From Blepharisma stoltei (lineage: Eukaryota > Ciliophora > Heterotrichea > Heterotrichida > Blepharismidae), in NCBI GenBank assembly GCA_914767885.1, contig CAJZBQ010000021.1, positions 496,001 to 560,000 of the forward strand: 64,000 nt of DNA. The letters are read 5' to 3'. Of the stretch, positions 1 to 10,267 are shown one piece after another. The position numbers and the translations under genes were made by a program. Below the pieces are notes generated by a model. That model saw only the letters and a program-made list of their open reading frames with translations. It was not told the DNA's origin and searched no databases. Every line of letters begins with the position of its first letter. Position 1 is the stretch's first letter.

Positions 1-230
1 CGAAAATTTATCATATCAACATATGCGAATCTACAGGAGCTGTATCCCCAGATTGTGATTTATGATTTCCATTCGTGACTTTGACAGAAATGATGGAAAA
101 TTTGTTGGCTTTGCTAAGAGAGCCTGATCTTGACTGTATTGCAAATCAAATTAGCTACGATCGATATACAAGAAACATAGAAAGATACGAAGAAACAGCT
201 AAAGAATGGACACAGCTATATGCGATTTAA
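1..230 (+). CDS. Ubiquitin-conjugating enzyme E2-like protein, C-terminal part
   Basis: The frame opened at base 3 runs to TAA at 228-230; the 5' part lies outside the window. The 75 readable residues end in 'RYEETAKEWTQLYAI', very like the C-terminal helices of E2 enzymes (…YEETAKEWTRKYA), preceded by a region like the E2 'HPNI…W(S)P' core. One TGA codon sits where E2s have the conserved tryptophan, so TGA reads as Trp. The canonical catalytic-cysteine context (C-L-D) is not clear here ('GAVSPDCDLWFP'), so it could be a divergent E2 or an inactive E2 variant. Family assignment is by eye from the C-terminus only. Confidence 0.6.
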
Positions 231-665
231 TTTTCAAATTAAATTATGTATATAATATTTACTCTATTTTGCTTTTCTGTGAATTATTATAAAAATTGGG
301 AAAAATAGGGTAAAGCATTATATTTTAAGGAGTTTTAATTCATCATGCTCTTTAACTAGACATTATAGCTTGCATCAAATATAAAATAGATTTTAATTTT
401 TAAATTGTCTGAATTAATCTTAGCTCTTGAGACACTTTTATATTTAATTTGCAGCAATTAAAGCTGGAGTCTTCAATTTAAGTGCTTAAGAAATTTATTA
501 AATACATTAATATTATAATTCTAAGAACTGAGAGAATATTTTTGAGATTTAATATTAAAAAATTATATATTTAACTTAAAGGCAAATCTGCTTAAGACCT
601 TAAATAGCCCAAACATTATAGTCCCAGCCAAAAGGAGGCTCGGGCTATATGATAATAATATTTAA
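231..665. other. Intergenic, AT-rich, with a 33-bp foldback
   Basis: No open reading frame is supported. The only structure seen is a small inverted repeat at 617-649, TATAGTCCCAGCC…GGCTCGGGCTATA, whose TATAG ends match those of larger foldback elements elsewhere in the window. Confidence 0.5.
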
Positions 666-1310
<645 letters not shown>

Positions 1311-1987
1311 TGCTATTAATTATTATTTGGGATAATCATAACAACTTAATTTTAATTGAATAGTAAAAGTAAATTTTTATAAATTAAAGGAACGAGTAAA
1401 CTTTGAATTTTTGAGATTTGATCTGCTTTTAAAGAGGCTGTTAAATTAATTTTAGGCAAATAAATAATCATTGATAGAAAAAGGATTTGTTTACATTGAG
1501 GATATAATATATTAATCAGCAGATAACCGAAAAAATTGTGGAAATTATAGATTAGGCATTTCTGGGTTGAAGGAAAGAGAAATGTTTCACATGGCAAACA
1601 TTTGGTGGGTGAGAAAAACTCGTCAGAAAACCAAAAATTAACATCAAATTTGTTTTGTTTGTCAAAGAAGCTTGAAAAACCAAAAATTAAGATGACATTA
1701 AAATTAGCTTTTAAATTTGGCTTGCACAATATTTTTGGCAAACAATTGATGTTAATTTTTTTGTGCCTATTTTTCTTTTGCAAATCCCAGGATGGGCGAG
1801 CTGATCCTCCAACACAAAATTTCTACCGAGGATGCAATTCCATACTGTTTTTCGACTATCTGCTGATGAATAATTATTAATATAATTTCGCATTCATCTC
1901 TTCCAATGACTAATTTTGATAATTATTTTTATTAATGTAAATTAAATAATAATTTACTATAAAATGGATTTTATTTAAATTCGAAAA
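1311..1987. other. Intergenic
   Basis: AT-rich, between the ARF stop and the convergent stop of the next gene. Lys/Asn/Phe-rich open frames exist on both strands (around 1352-1783 minus, 1602-1880 plus), but they have no recognisable motif and no match to a fold. A short imperfect direct repeat (CCAAAAATTAA…) occurs at about 1632 and 1681. Confidence 0.4.
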
Positions 1988-3097
1988 TTATTCTAGAAGT
2001 ATGATCTGCCCTTTCTTTGTCCCCAAAAATATTTGATGAGTATCTTTGTTTATCCCAATTACACTTATATTGTGCTCTTTTGGTATACAAATAGTATTTA
2101 TGAGATTTCCTTCTTCTTTATTGATTATATGAGCAAGTTTTAACACTTTATCAAATACTATCACCAAATCTTTATTACTGCAGGCAATAATGCTAAAGCC
2201 ACTTGAAGGCACAAATCTCTCAAAATTAGACAAAAAGTATAGTTTTCCAGAAGAAAAATTAACTATCATATCATCTCCCTCTATCCCACAGATTTCGACA
2301 ATTGAGTCTTCGCATAGGATCTTTGTTTGGCAAGTAGTATAATTAATAGCGAAAATTTTATTTCAGAATAAGAACATTAAGCTGCCATTATTGATTTCAT
2401 ATTCGATTGAACTGTTGAGGCCTAAGATCTTTATTTTTCTTATCAATTCTGAGTTTATGGTATAGATTTCTATAAAAATTCCATCAATTAAATCTTTTGA
2501 TACTAAAATGTAGCCGTTAGAATATTTTAGGTTTCCTTGGGTGTTCATTGGGAATATGGCTACAGTTCTCCCTGTGGTAATATTTCATACCTGGAACTCA
2601 TTTACAGTTTTGCATGTAAAAATCCCTCTGCCACAGTCTATTTGATCAAAGAAGCTATATAAAATTTGAACCGAGAAAAAAATTTCTGTTCTGAAATCGG
2701 ATCTTTCTTCTAAAGAGTTTAAAGAAATCGAATAGAATCTCATTAATTCCGAATTTTTATGTCTGAGCAAGAGAATAAGGGATTTCTTTAGGAAAAAAGC
2801 TTTGAAACAGATCTCAAAAGGTGCTGTTAACAGAAATGGTTGAGTATTAGGAATAGCTGAGTGATATATGCATCTTCCAAGCTTATCAACTGTGATAAGA
2901 TGGCTTGCTTTACTTTTAAGGAAAATTATAGGAGATTCTGGTTTATAAATTCCTATACTGTGGTTAGGCGTTATGCGCTAATTAGTAATTACAGCTAAAT
3001 TCCAAACTCGCTGGCTAAGGATTTGCAAGCTAGGTATAAAAGAGAACCCTTTAATTTCTCTTTGTCATATATATTCAGAAATAGGATTTTCTTCCAT
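1988..3097 (-). CDS. Beta-propeller-like protein of unknown function
   Basis: Reads from ATG at 3095-3097 to TAA at 1988-1990 with one 15-nt intron (2978-2992, GTAATTACTAATTAG) and TGA as Trp; 364 aa. Exon lengths (105 + 990 nt) keep the frame. The protein has repeated short beta-strand-like segments separated by turns ('FQVWNITTGRTVAIFP', 'HQIFLGTKKGQIILLE') that resemble WD40/propeller blades; 'VWNITTGRTVAIF' is the best WD-like signature. No signal peptide or membrane segment. I do not recognise the family; WD40-like is an inference from pattern only. Confidence 0.75.
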
Positions 3098-3561
3098 AAA
3101 TTATTATATTTAGCTGACGAATAATGAATAATAATGTTTATTATTATTATTATTATTATTTTATATAATGATACTTTAGAAATCTAAGAATCAATTTTCT
3201 GTAAAAAAACGAAAATTACCATTCATTTTTTATTATAAAAATTATGTCTGATATGACAGCTAGGGCTATAAGATATATAAAAAATTTAATAATTATTTAT
3301 TAATAAAATCTATTAAATAGCAATCCTATATTTTAGGCTTTTAGCTTAATTTATTGTTTGGAAACATCAGAATAAGTAAAGATCGTTTACTTCTCATGCT
3401 CGAATATTCTTGCTGATCAGCATTTCTACAGATATTTATGTAAACTGAATATTTCTCCCTACCTTGGACTTAATAAATACAAAATGATATTTTAAAATTT
3501 GGCACAATTTTACCGAGATGCTTTATATATCCTTCATATTACATACCAGCATTATCAGTAT
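3098..3561. other. Intergenic with a (TTA)n microsatellite
   Basis: Contains a TTATTATTA… microsatellite at about 3138-3160, just upstream of the beta-propeller gene's start, then AT-rich sequence up to the foldback element. No gene seen. Confidence 0.5.
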
Positions 3562-5674
3562 TATAGCTCATACCCCTATATAGATTTTTATATCGAGCAA
3601 AATGTCCTGGACTCTTGAACAAGCAAAACAGACTCTCTCAAAGAGACGAGCTCCATCTCTATATCAGTAAGTGTTAAAAAGTGACGATCCAAAAAATAGT
3701 GACAAGCGTGAAAAAAGTTGGCAAGTAAACGCGCCGATTTTAAAAATGGCTTTATTATTAAATTAATTTAAAATTTAAGATGCCCAATTAGACTGAGAGC
3801 ACACAATCAATCGGGTTTCTGATATAAACCTAATCAAACGCCTGATGGAGCATTTCATTTTTTAGATATCTTGGAGAGAAATAATGAAATCATAAATATC
3901 TATGAATTTCATACCTCGAAAAAACTCAAAAGTGCAACTCCCCCGTTAACCCATCAAAGGTCTCCAAGAGCTATTGCTTCGGTTGTGATATCTCTCAAAA
4001 TCTCCAATAATTTTTGGACTTATGCTTGATTCAAGATGGCGTCCAATATGGAGAAACTGGCATGAAATAGTTTATAGAGAAAATATCAAAAGTGCGACTC
4101 CCCCCGTTAATCCATCAAAGGTCTCCAAGAGTTCTTGCTTCAGTTGAGACATCTCTCAAAATCTCCAATAATTTTTGGACCTATGCTCGATGCAAGATGT
4201 CATGAAGATGACGTCCAACATGGAGAAACTAACTTGAAATAGTTTATAGAGAAAAATCCAAAAGTGCGACTCCCCCCATTCATCCACCAAAAGCCTCCAA
4301 GAGTTCTTGCTTCAGTTGAGATATCTTTTCAAATCTCCAATAATTTTTTAGACTTATGCTAGATACAAGATGGCGTCAAGATGGCGTCCAATGTGGAGAA
4401 ACTAACTTGGAATAGTCTATAGAGAAAAATCCAAAAGTGTGACTCCCCGCGTTAGCCCATCAAAGATCTCCAAGAGCTATTGCTTCAGTTGAGACATCTC
4501 TCAAAATCTCCAATAATTTTTAAGCTTATGCTTGATACAAGATGTCATCAAGATGGAGTCCAGTATGGAGAAACTAACTTAAAATAGTCTATAGAGAAAA
4601 ATTCAAAAGTGCAACTCCCCCCTTTAGCCTATCAAAGGTCTCCAAGAGTTATTGGTTCAGTTGAGACATCTCTAAAAATCTCCAATAATTTTTGGACTTA
4701 TGCTTGATGCAAGGTATCATCAAGATGGCATCCAGTATGGAGAAACTTACATGAAATAGTTTATAGAGAAAAATTCAAAAGTGCGACTCCCCCCATTAAT
4801 CCACCAAAAGCCTCCAAGAGTTCTTGCTTCAGTTGAGATATCTTTCAAAATCTCCAATAATTTTTGGACTTGTGCTAGATACAAGATGGCGTCAAGATGG
4901 CGTCGAGTATAGAGAAACTGACATGAATAGTACCTAAAGAAAAATTCAAAAGTGCAACTCCCCTGTTAACCCATCAAAGATCTCCAAGAGCTATTGCTTC
5001 GGTTGAGATATATCTCAAAATCTCCAATAATTTTTAAGCTTATGCTTGATTCAAGATGATGTCCAATGTGGGGAAACTAACTTGAAATAGTCTATAGAGA
5101 AAATATCAAAAGTGCGACTATCCCGTTAATCCATCAAAGGTCTCCAAGAGTTCTTGCTTCAGTTGAGACATCTCTCAAAATCTCCAATAATTTTTGGACT
5201 TATGCTTGATGCAAGATGCCATCACGTCCAGTATGGAGAAAACTAACTTGAAATAGTTTATAGAGAAAAATCCAAAAGTGCGACTCCCCCCGTTAACTTA
5301 TCAAAGGTCTCCAAGAGTTATTGCTTCGGTTGAAATATCTCTAAAATTCTCCAATAATTTTTAGACTTATGCTTGATACAAGATAGCCTCCAGTATGGAA
5401 AAGCTGAGAATGGCATCTAGTTTTATTCATAAATTTTATATGTATAATTTATTATTTATGTATTTATTATTATCATTAATTTATAAGACCTTTTTAAAAA
5501 TTGGCGCGTTTACTTGTCTACTTTTTCACACTTGTCACCATTTTTTGACATGTCACTTTTTAGCACTTACTAATATACAGATTGAGCTTATCTCTTTGAG
5601 AGAGCCTGCTATGCTCGTTGAAGAGGCCAGTACATTTGCTCGACATAGAAATCTATAAAGGGGTATGAGCTATA
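3562..5674. mobile_element. 2.1-kb foldback element: long terminal inverted repeats around a tandem-repeat core
   Basis: The left arm (about 3562-3780) and the reverse complement of the right arm (about 5480-5674) match over roughly 200 bp: both begin TATAGCTCATACCCC, then share 'ACTCTCTCAAAGAGA', 'AGTAAGTG.TAAAAAGTGAC' and 'CAAGTAAACGCGCC'. Between the arms lies a tandem array (see next entry). There is no transposase-like ORF, so this would be a non-autonomous element. The ends are TA-rich (TATA…TATA), compatible with TA-bounded excision. Confidence 0.8.
3905..5405 (+). repeat. Tandem array, nine units of about 160-173 bp
   Basis: The phrase AAAAGTGC(A/G)ACTCCCC recurs with the core 'agtg' at about 3931, 4091, 4263, 4436, 4608, 4780, 4951, 5111 and 5277. 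Spacings are 160, 172, 173, 172, 172, 171, 160 and 166 bp. Each unit also carries 'TCTCCAAGAG', 'TCTCCAATAATTTTT' and 'GGAGAAACT'. Some units lack a 'caagatggcgtc' sub-block, which explains the shorter ones. The array lies entirely inside the foldback element. Confidence 0.9.
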
Positions 5675-6181
5675 TATCAATTGCTTAATAGTTTTAAATT
5701 ACAATCGAATATCAGACTTTGTACATTGTGGTTCCTTTTTCTCTCATTTTTTTTTGGAAATAGGGATAAGTTTTCCACACTTCATACAAGTAAAATAAGA
5801 TGGGTAATTACTTTTCATATTACCTTTATGTCTTTTCGCAAGAATTTTATAATTAAAATACATAATATAGTTCTTATGTGCCAAGCTCTTTTATATAGTT
5901 AATTTGAATTCTTCGACAGTAATCCTGAAGACATCCTACTCAAATTATTGGAATGCATTATAAAGGTAGAAAATATACAAGAACTTAATAATATCATGAT
6001 TCCTACAATTAGCTGCTAAATTTTAAGACAATTTCTTTTAATTTCATTACTTTTACCAAAGATTTATTTAGTATTGATCTTATTGGTTAAATCAATTGTT
6101 TTTTTAAATTGTTATTAAATTAACAGAGTAAATATTCTCAAATGAATTCCAGATTTTATATTTCCCCGTCTTTTATATTAA
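5675..6181. other. Intergenic
   Basis: AT-rich leader of the histidine phosphatase gene. Open frames of about 70 codons at 5395-5902 are Phe/Leu-rich and partly inside the foldback arm; no support as genes. Confidence 0.4.
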
Positions 6182-6895
6182 ATGGAGAGAAAACATCTGT
6201 ACTGCATACGGCATGCTCAAAGTACATACAACCAAGCAGCCTTGGAATATGAAAATCAAGGCAAAAAATCACAGATTCACGAACTCAAGTGGAACATCGA
6301 ATATATAGACGCTGAACTTTCTGCCTTTGGAGAACTCCAAGCTCTCAATGCAGTTCCTGAAGCTCATGCACTTCGGGTTCAAACAGTATTTGTTTCTCCA
6401 TTCCGCCGAGCACTTCGCACTGCTCAGATATTATTTGAAAATCACCCAGATAACCCAGATATCATTGTTCACCCACTTTTAGCAGAGAAATTAAAAAACG
6501 TCCCTGATGTCTCTGTGTGGCAAGGCACTCCATACTCTCAATATCCCAATTTTGACTGAAGTCTGATGCCAAACAATTACTTTTTGTTCGACCTTGTTCG
6601 AAATGCACATACCGCAAGGCTTAAAACTCTCCCAATAGAGCAAATCCCTAGGAAACTTTTAGATGAAATGGTTTCAATGATTCCTGAAAAAATTGAGCCC
6701 GCAGAGGACATGTACAAAAGAGCTCAGGAATCAAAAGAAATCTGGAAAAAGAGCGCACTCAGTGGAAGTGTTGCATTGGTGTCACATTCTAACTTTTTTA
6801 AGTTTTTCACGATGAAACATGACGAAAATGGGTCCACTTTTAGGTGGCTGAATAATTGTGAAATTTATGAGTACGAAGAAGTCGATCTGGATTAG
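6182..6895 (+). CDS. Histidine phosphatase superfamily (phosphoglycerate mutase-like) protein
   Basis: 237 aa from ATG at 6182 to TAG at 6893-6895, with one TGA (6557-6559) read as Trp. Near the N-terminus is the catalytic motif in the form 'CIRHAQSTYN' (R-H-x-Q where RHGE is usual), and near residue 75 'VSPFRRALRTAQ', the S-P-x-x-R-A-x-x-T-A-x motif of the family. The second catalytic histidine is in 'VALVSHSNFFKFF'. These fit a branch-2-like or SixA/PGM-type phosphatase; the substrate cannot be told. No signal peptide, so cytosolic. Single exon. Confidence 0.9.
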
Positions 6896-7098
6896 ATAAT
6901 AAATTAGTAACCTTAAAGATTTTTTAGGTTTAGACGTAAATAATTATTCATAGCATTAAATATTGAATATTAGATTATAATTAAGAACTTTGAATCATTA
7001 TTTTAATAAATTAATATATAAAATGAAATATCTTTTATTTATTATAATTTATAAAACCTAAATTAACTTATTTTAGCAAAAGGGGGATTATAATTCAA

Positions 7099-8046
7099 AT
7101 GAGAGAGGTTGCGCTTTTGGCTTTAATGAGAGGAGTTTCCAATACATCTAGAGTTCTCGGTCTAGAAGAAAAGCAAGTTCAAGAATGAATAAGACAAATC
7201 GGAAACGATGACCCTTTTTTTGATGCTCTTCGTGGCTTGCTCTATGAAAGTATCAAACAATCTGGGATTGAAGGAACATCCAAAACTTTCAAAGTTGCAG
7301 TCCCCACCTTAGAGAAGCTCCAGCTTTATTTCGAAAATAATTCAGGATGTCCTCCACTTATTACTCCTGACTATGCTAAAGCCTATCCTGTAGACAATAA
7401 AAATGCGCATGAAACTGCATCAAATTATTACTCAACTCCCTATCGACCAAGATCAGAAGATTTAAAAGCTAAAAAAAACGAAGATGACATGGATATAGAA
7501 AAAGAAACAATCACCACCTTACCCCCTGCTATAAAACCTGTAAAAGTTATAGAAATAAAAAGTGCTGTCATGAAGCAGCCAAATAATGAAATAAAAAGAC
7601 CTGAAAGAAACGCATTTTTAATATCAGAAGACGATTTATTAGAAGAATGATTCGCAGAAGATGATGTTGGAATTTTTGAAGACATGGAAGAAGAAATACA
7701 AGACATCGAGGAAGAAAATGACTCCAGCTCAGAAGAGGAAGAAATGATGAATACTCAAGGATTTTTAAGCACAATTAAAACAGATTTTAAGGCTGAAAAA
7801 GATTCTATTGATGCAGCAACCAAGCTAATGCTTGTAGGAGAAGCTTTGAAAGAAGGAGGAGGGAAGTTTGCAGCAACTGCGAATAGATATGGAGTAAATC
7901 GGAAGCAACTGAGGAGATGGGTGCTAACATTTCAGACTAATGGAAATGTTTTTCCGACGTTGCTAAAAGGAAAAGCGGCTTCAGAAACTTTGCAAGCGGT
8001 TGCAAAAGATTTCACTGATTCTGAAGGAGAAATCTCAGTTTTATAA
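7099..8046 (+). CDS. Acidic protein with two helix-turn-helix-like segments
   Basis: 315 aa from ATG at 7099 to TAA at 8044-8046, with TGA as Trp in two places. The N-terminus ('ALMRGVSNTSRVLGLEEKQV') and the C-terminal part ('KFAATANRYGVNRKQLRRWV') both look like HTH/homeodomain-like recognition helices, the second resembling the Psq/transposase-type 'A..YGV.R..LRRW'. Between them is a strongly acidic Glu/Asp/Ser stretch. Could be a DNA-binding regulator or a domesticated transposase-type HTH; this is inference. Single exon. Confidence 0.8.
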
Positions 8047-8161
8047 TTGGTTATTGCGAAGCAAAATGAATATATTAATTGCAATGATAGATTGTATAAT
8101 TTAATACACTTTATATATTAATATTTCTCTTATCGTATTATTATTTGATTCTTACTTAAAA

Positions 8162-9022
8162 TTAGGTAATCTTAGGGGTGTTGAGAAAATTATCAAAGAA
8201 AGGCATGAATTGAGACGTTTTTTTGGAGTAACTTAGGTATTCTGTCCCAAAAAACTCTAGCAAGGTGTATTCTTCATAACTGTATAAAGGTTACTAAATT
8301 CTTCCACTAAAAAACTGCCTAGAGGTGATAAAAAAGCCTATTGAGCAGATAATGTTGCCTAACATTATTTGTGTACCAACTGACCAAAGAAACCAGCCGA
8401 GATAGCTAGGATGGCGGCATATTCTAAATAGGAGTTACTTGTAAAATCCTGACGTGACAAGTGTGTGGGTTTCTTTTTTGCTGTTTTGTATCAGGTGAGT
8501 AAAATTCGAGCCTGCATTGATTTCTGCGCCAATTCTGAAGAAATGTCCAATCACTACCACAAAAATCCCAATGCACAACGCAAGCCAATTATAAAACATT
8601 TCTGGGAACGGGATTGCCAGCTTTATAGCGTGCTCAATAAAAGAAATAATAATAGCTAGTTCGTATTCTCTGCTATGATTTAATAGATAAGCTGCATAAA
8701 AGTTACTTGAAAATTTTGCGGATTGGGGGTGGAAATAAGATTGCGTCAAGAATTCTGATACGTGAAATATGCAGAGAGAAAGCAAATAAAGCTTCAGTGA
8801 TATTCCCCAGCATGAGTCTGGCAGATATTCAAATCCTAGCTGCGTAATTGTGCATAGAGCAAATGAAGTAAATGCTATTAGCGTGGAAGATTTTTCTATT
8901 GTTGGCTTTAAGCTTAGGAGGTCAAACAGAAGTAGCCCTGCTAAAATAAAAATTGCTAAATAGCTATTGAATATTGAAATAATAACCCCTATAAAGCTAC
9001 TCAAGCATAAAATTCTTTCCAT
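8162..9022 (-). CDS. ICMT: Isoprenylcysteine carboxyl methyltransferase (ICMT/Ste14)
   Basis: Methylates the C-terminal prenylcysteine of CaaX proteins at the ER membrane. Two 15-nt introns (8424-8438 and 8280-8294) must be removed; the three exons (584, 129 and 118 nt) sum to 277 codons, 276 aa, ending in TAA at 8162-8164. Several hydrophobic segments precede the signature 'AGSNFTHLIQ…THTLVTSGFYK', which continues across the first intron into 'CRHPSYLGWFLWSVGTQIML'. After the second intron comes 'EEYTLLEFFGTEYLSY'. R-H-P-S-Y and the E-E…Y-x-x-Y region are the SAM- and prenyl-binding hallmarks of the family. Divergent from the gene at 9033. Confidence 0.93.
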
Positions 9023-9032
9023 AGTAACATAA

Positions 9033-9572
9033 ATGGAAGAGCCTCATGTTACCAGAACTGTAACAAGAAAAATTCCATTAGAGTTTATACACATAAAAAG
9101 CCCAATAGAAGGCGTCAAAAAAAAGCTTGATGAGACTCTGAATATATGAAATGAATCTCTTCAAGGGGTCATGGAAAGCTATTCAAAAGTGGCCATAAAG
9201 GATAACAAAGCACGCATTTTAGATGAGTATGGATACTTATTGGTCACTGTAGAGTATACAGGAGAGTATTTTATTCCAAAAATTGGCCAGAAAATGAAGG
9301 GAAAAGTGACAACGATAAGTCCAGACCAAATTGCTTTGCTAGTGGATGGAGTATTCAATGCTGTGATTCCAAAGGACAATGCTGGACCTTGGAAGTATAA
9401 AGAAGAAAACTGGAAACTGGGAGGAAGAAATCTGGAGCAGAATGATGAAATAAAGTTTGTGGTCCAAAAGTAAAAATTATTTAGGATTGAGGTCCAATCT
9501 GAGTATATGCTAATTGTAGGGCAGATTCCTGTCGAAGTGGAGGCGCCGAAAAAGAAGCCAAGACACCACTAA
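9033..9572 (+). CDS. RPA43/Rpb7-like RNA polymerase stalk subunit (putative)
   Basis: 174 aa with one 15-nt intron (9470-9484); ATG at 9033, TAA at 9570-9572. The N-terminal half ('KKKLDETLNIWNESLQGVM') is like the tip domain. It is followed by an S1/OB-like part 'GQKMKGKVTTISPDQIALLV' and '…FNAVIPKDN'. This arrangement, and the Trp-containing 'GPWKYKEENWKLG', fit the RNA polymerase I subunit RPA43 (A43), though related RPB7/RPC25 subunits cannot be excluded. The basic tail 'APKKKPRHH' is at the C-terminus. Its start codon is only 10 bp from the start codon of the divergent ICMT gene. Confidence 0.75.
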
Positions 9573-9684
9573 CCAGATACAAATAATTTATTTTGCCAAT
9601 TTTTTATTGATTCATGATATTTAAAAAAGAATATTTATTATTAAACTTATACAAAACTCATGCTTTAATTCAGTTATATCCTCT
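9573..9684. other. Short intergenic spacer
   Basis: About 110 bp of AT-rich sequence between convergent stop codons. Nothing else seen. Confidence 0.5.
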
Positions 9685-10182
9685 TTACAAATCACCAAAA
9701 TCTTCAAACCCCTGAGTCCTGTTTTTAAGCAATTTGTCTTTCATTTCTGCAATCCATTCAAGCATTGACTGCCTTGATAGCGTTCTCGGCGTGCATCCAA
9801 TATTAGATAGCGTTCTTTTATCCTGAAAGCTTCTGTCTAAATTGAAATCGTCCATTAAGTCTATGAATCAATAAGGCAATTTTGCGTCAGGGAGCTTAAT
9901 TGACCTAACAATATCATTTTTTTTAAATTCTGCTAAAGCTAAGCTGTCGTCAGATATTTCATATCTTCCTTGGGATTTAAGTGAGCTCAGAGGTTTTAAA
10001 AATAAATTTTTAGGGTGTCTTTTGAAACTCGTCGAATGAGAAGCTGTAGATGTTGTCGATTCAGGCATTATCTTTGGTAACGACTTGATTTTTGGGAGGG
10101 TATTTAGCTTAGGAACGTATTTAATTGGAGGTTTTTCAAAGGAATTAAGAGTTTTTTGGGAGCTTGGGTTTCTTTTTAACAT
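9685..10182 (-). CDS. Small basic protein of unknown function
   Basis: 165 aa from ATG at 10180-10182 to TAA at 9685-9687, single exon, with two TGA codons read as Trp. It is rich in Lys, Pro and Ser ('LNTLPKIKSLPKIMPEST') with no membrane segment or known domain; probably largely disordered. The C-terminus is more structured-looking ('QSMLEWIAEMKDKLLKN'). I do not recognise it. Its low-complexity style recalls the protein at 14921-15706, but no clear alignment is visible. Confidence 0.7.
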
Positions 10183-10267
10183 TACTGTTAATAAAATACT
10201 GGACTAGCTATTATAAATAGAATGAGAAAGGAATATTTTTTATGTGTAGAGGTTATTATAAGCTACA

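Noticed and set aside
1352-1880. Open frames on both strands between ARF and the propeller gene
   Set aside because: Lys/Asn/Phe-rich, as expected of AT-rich intergenic DNA; no start context or homology.
3562-5674. Tandem array as a CRISPR array
   Set aside because: Units are about 170 bp of fully repeated sequence with no unique spacers, in a eukaryotic genome.
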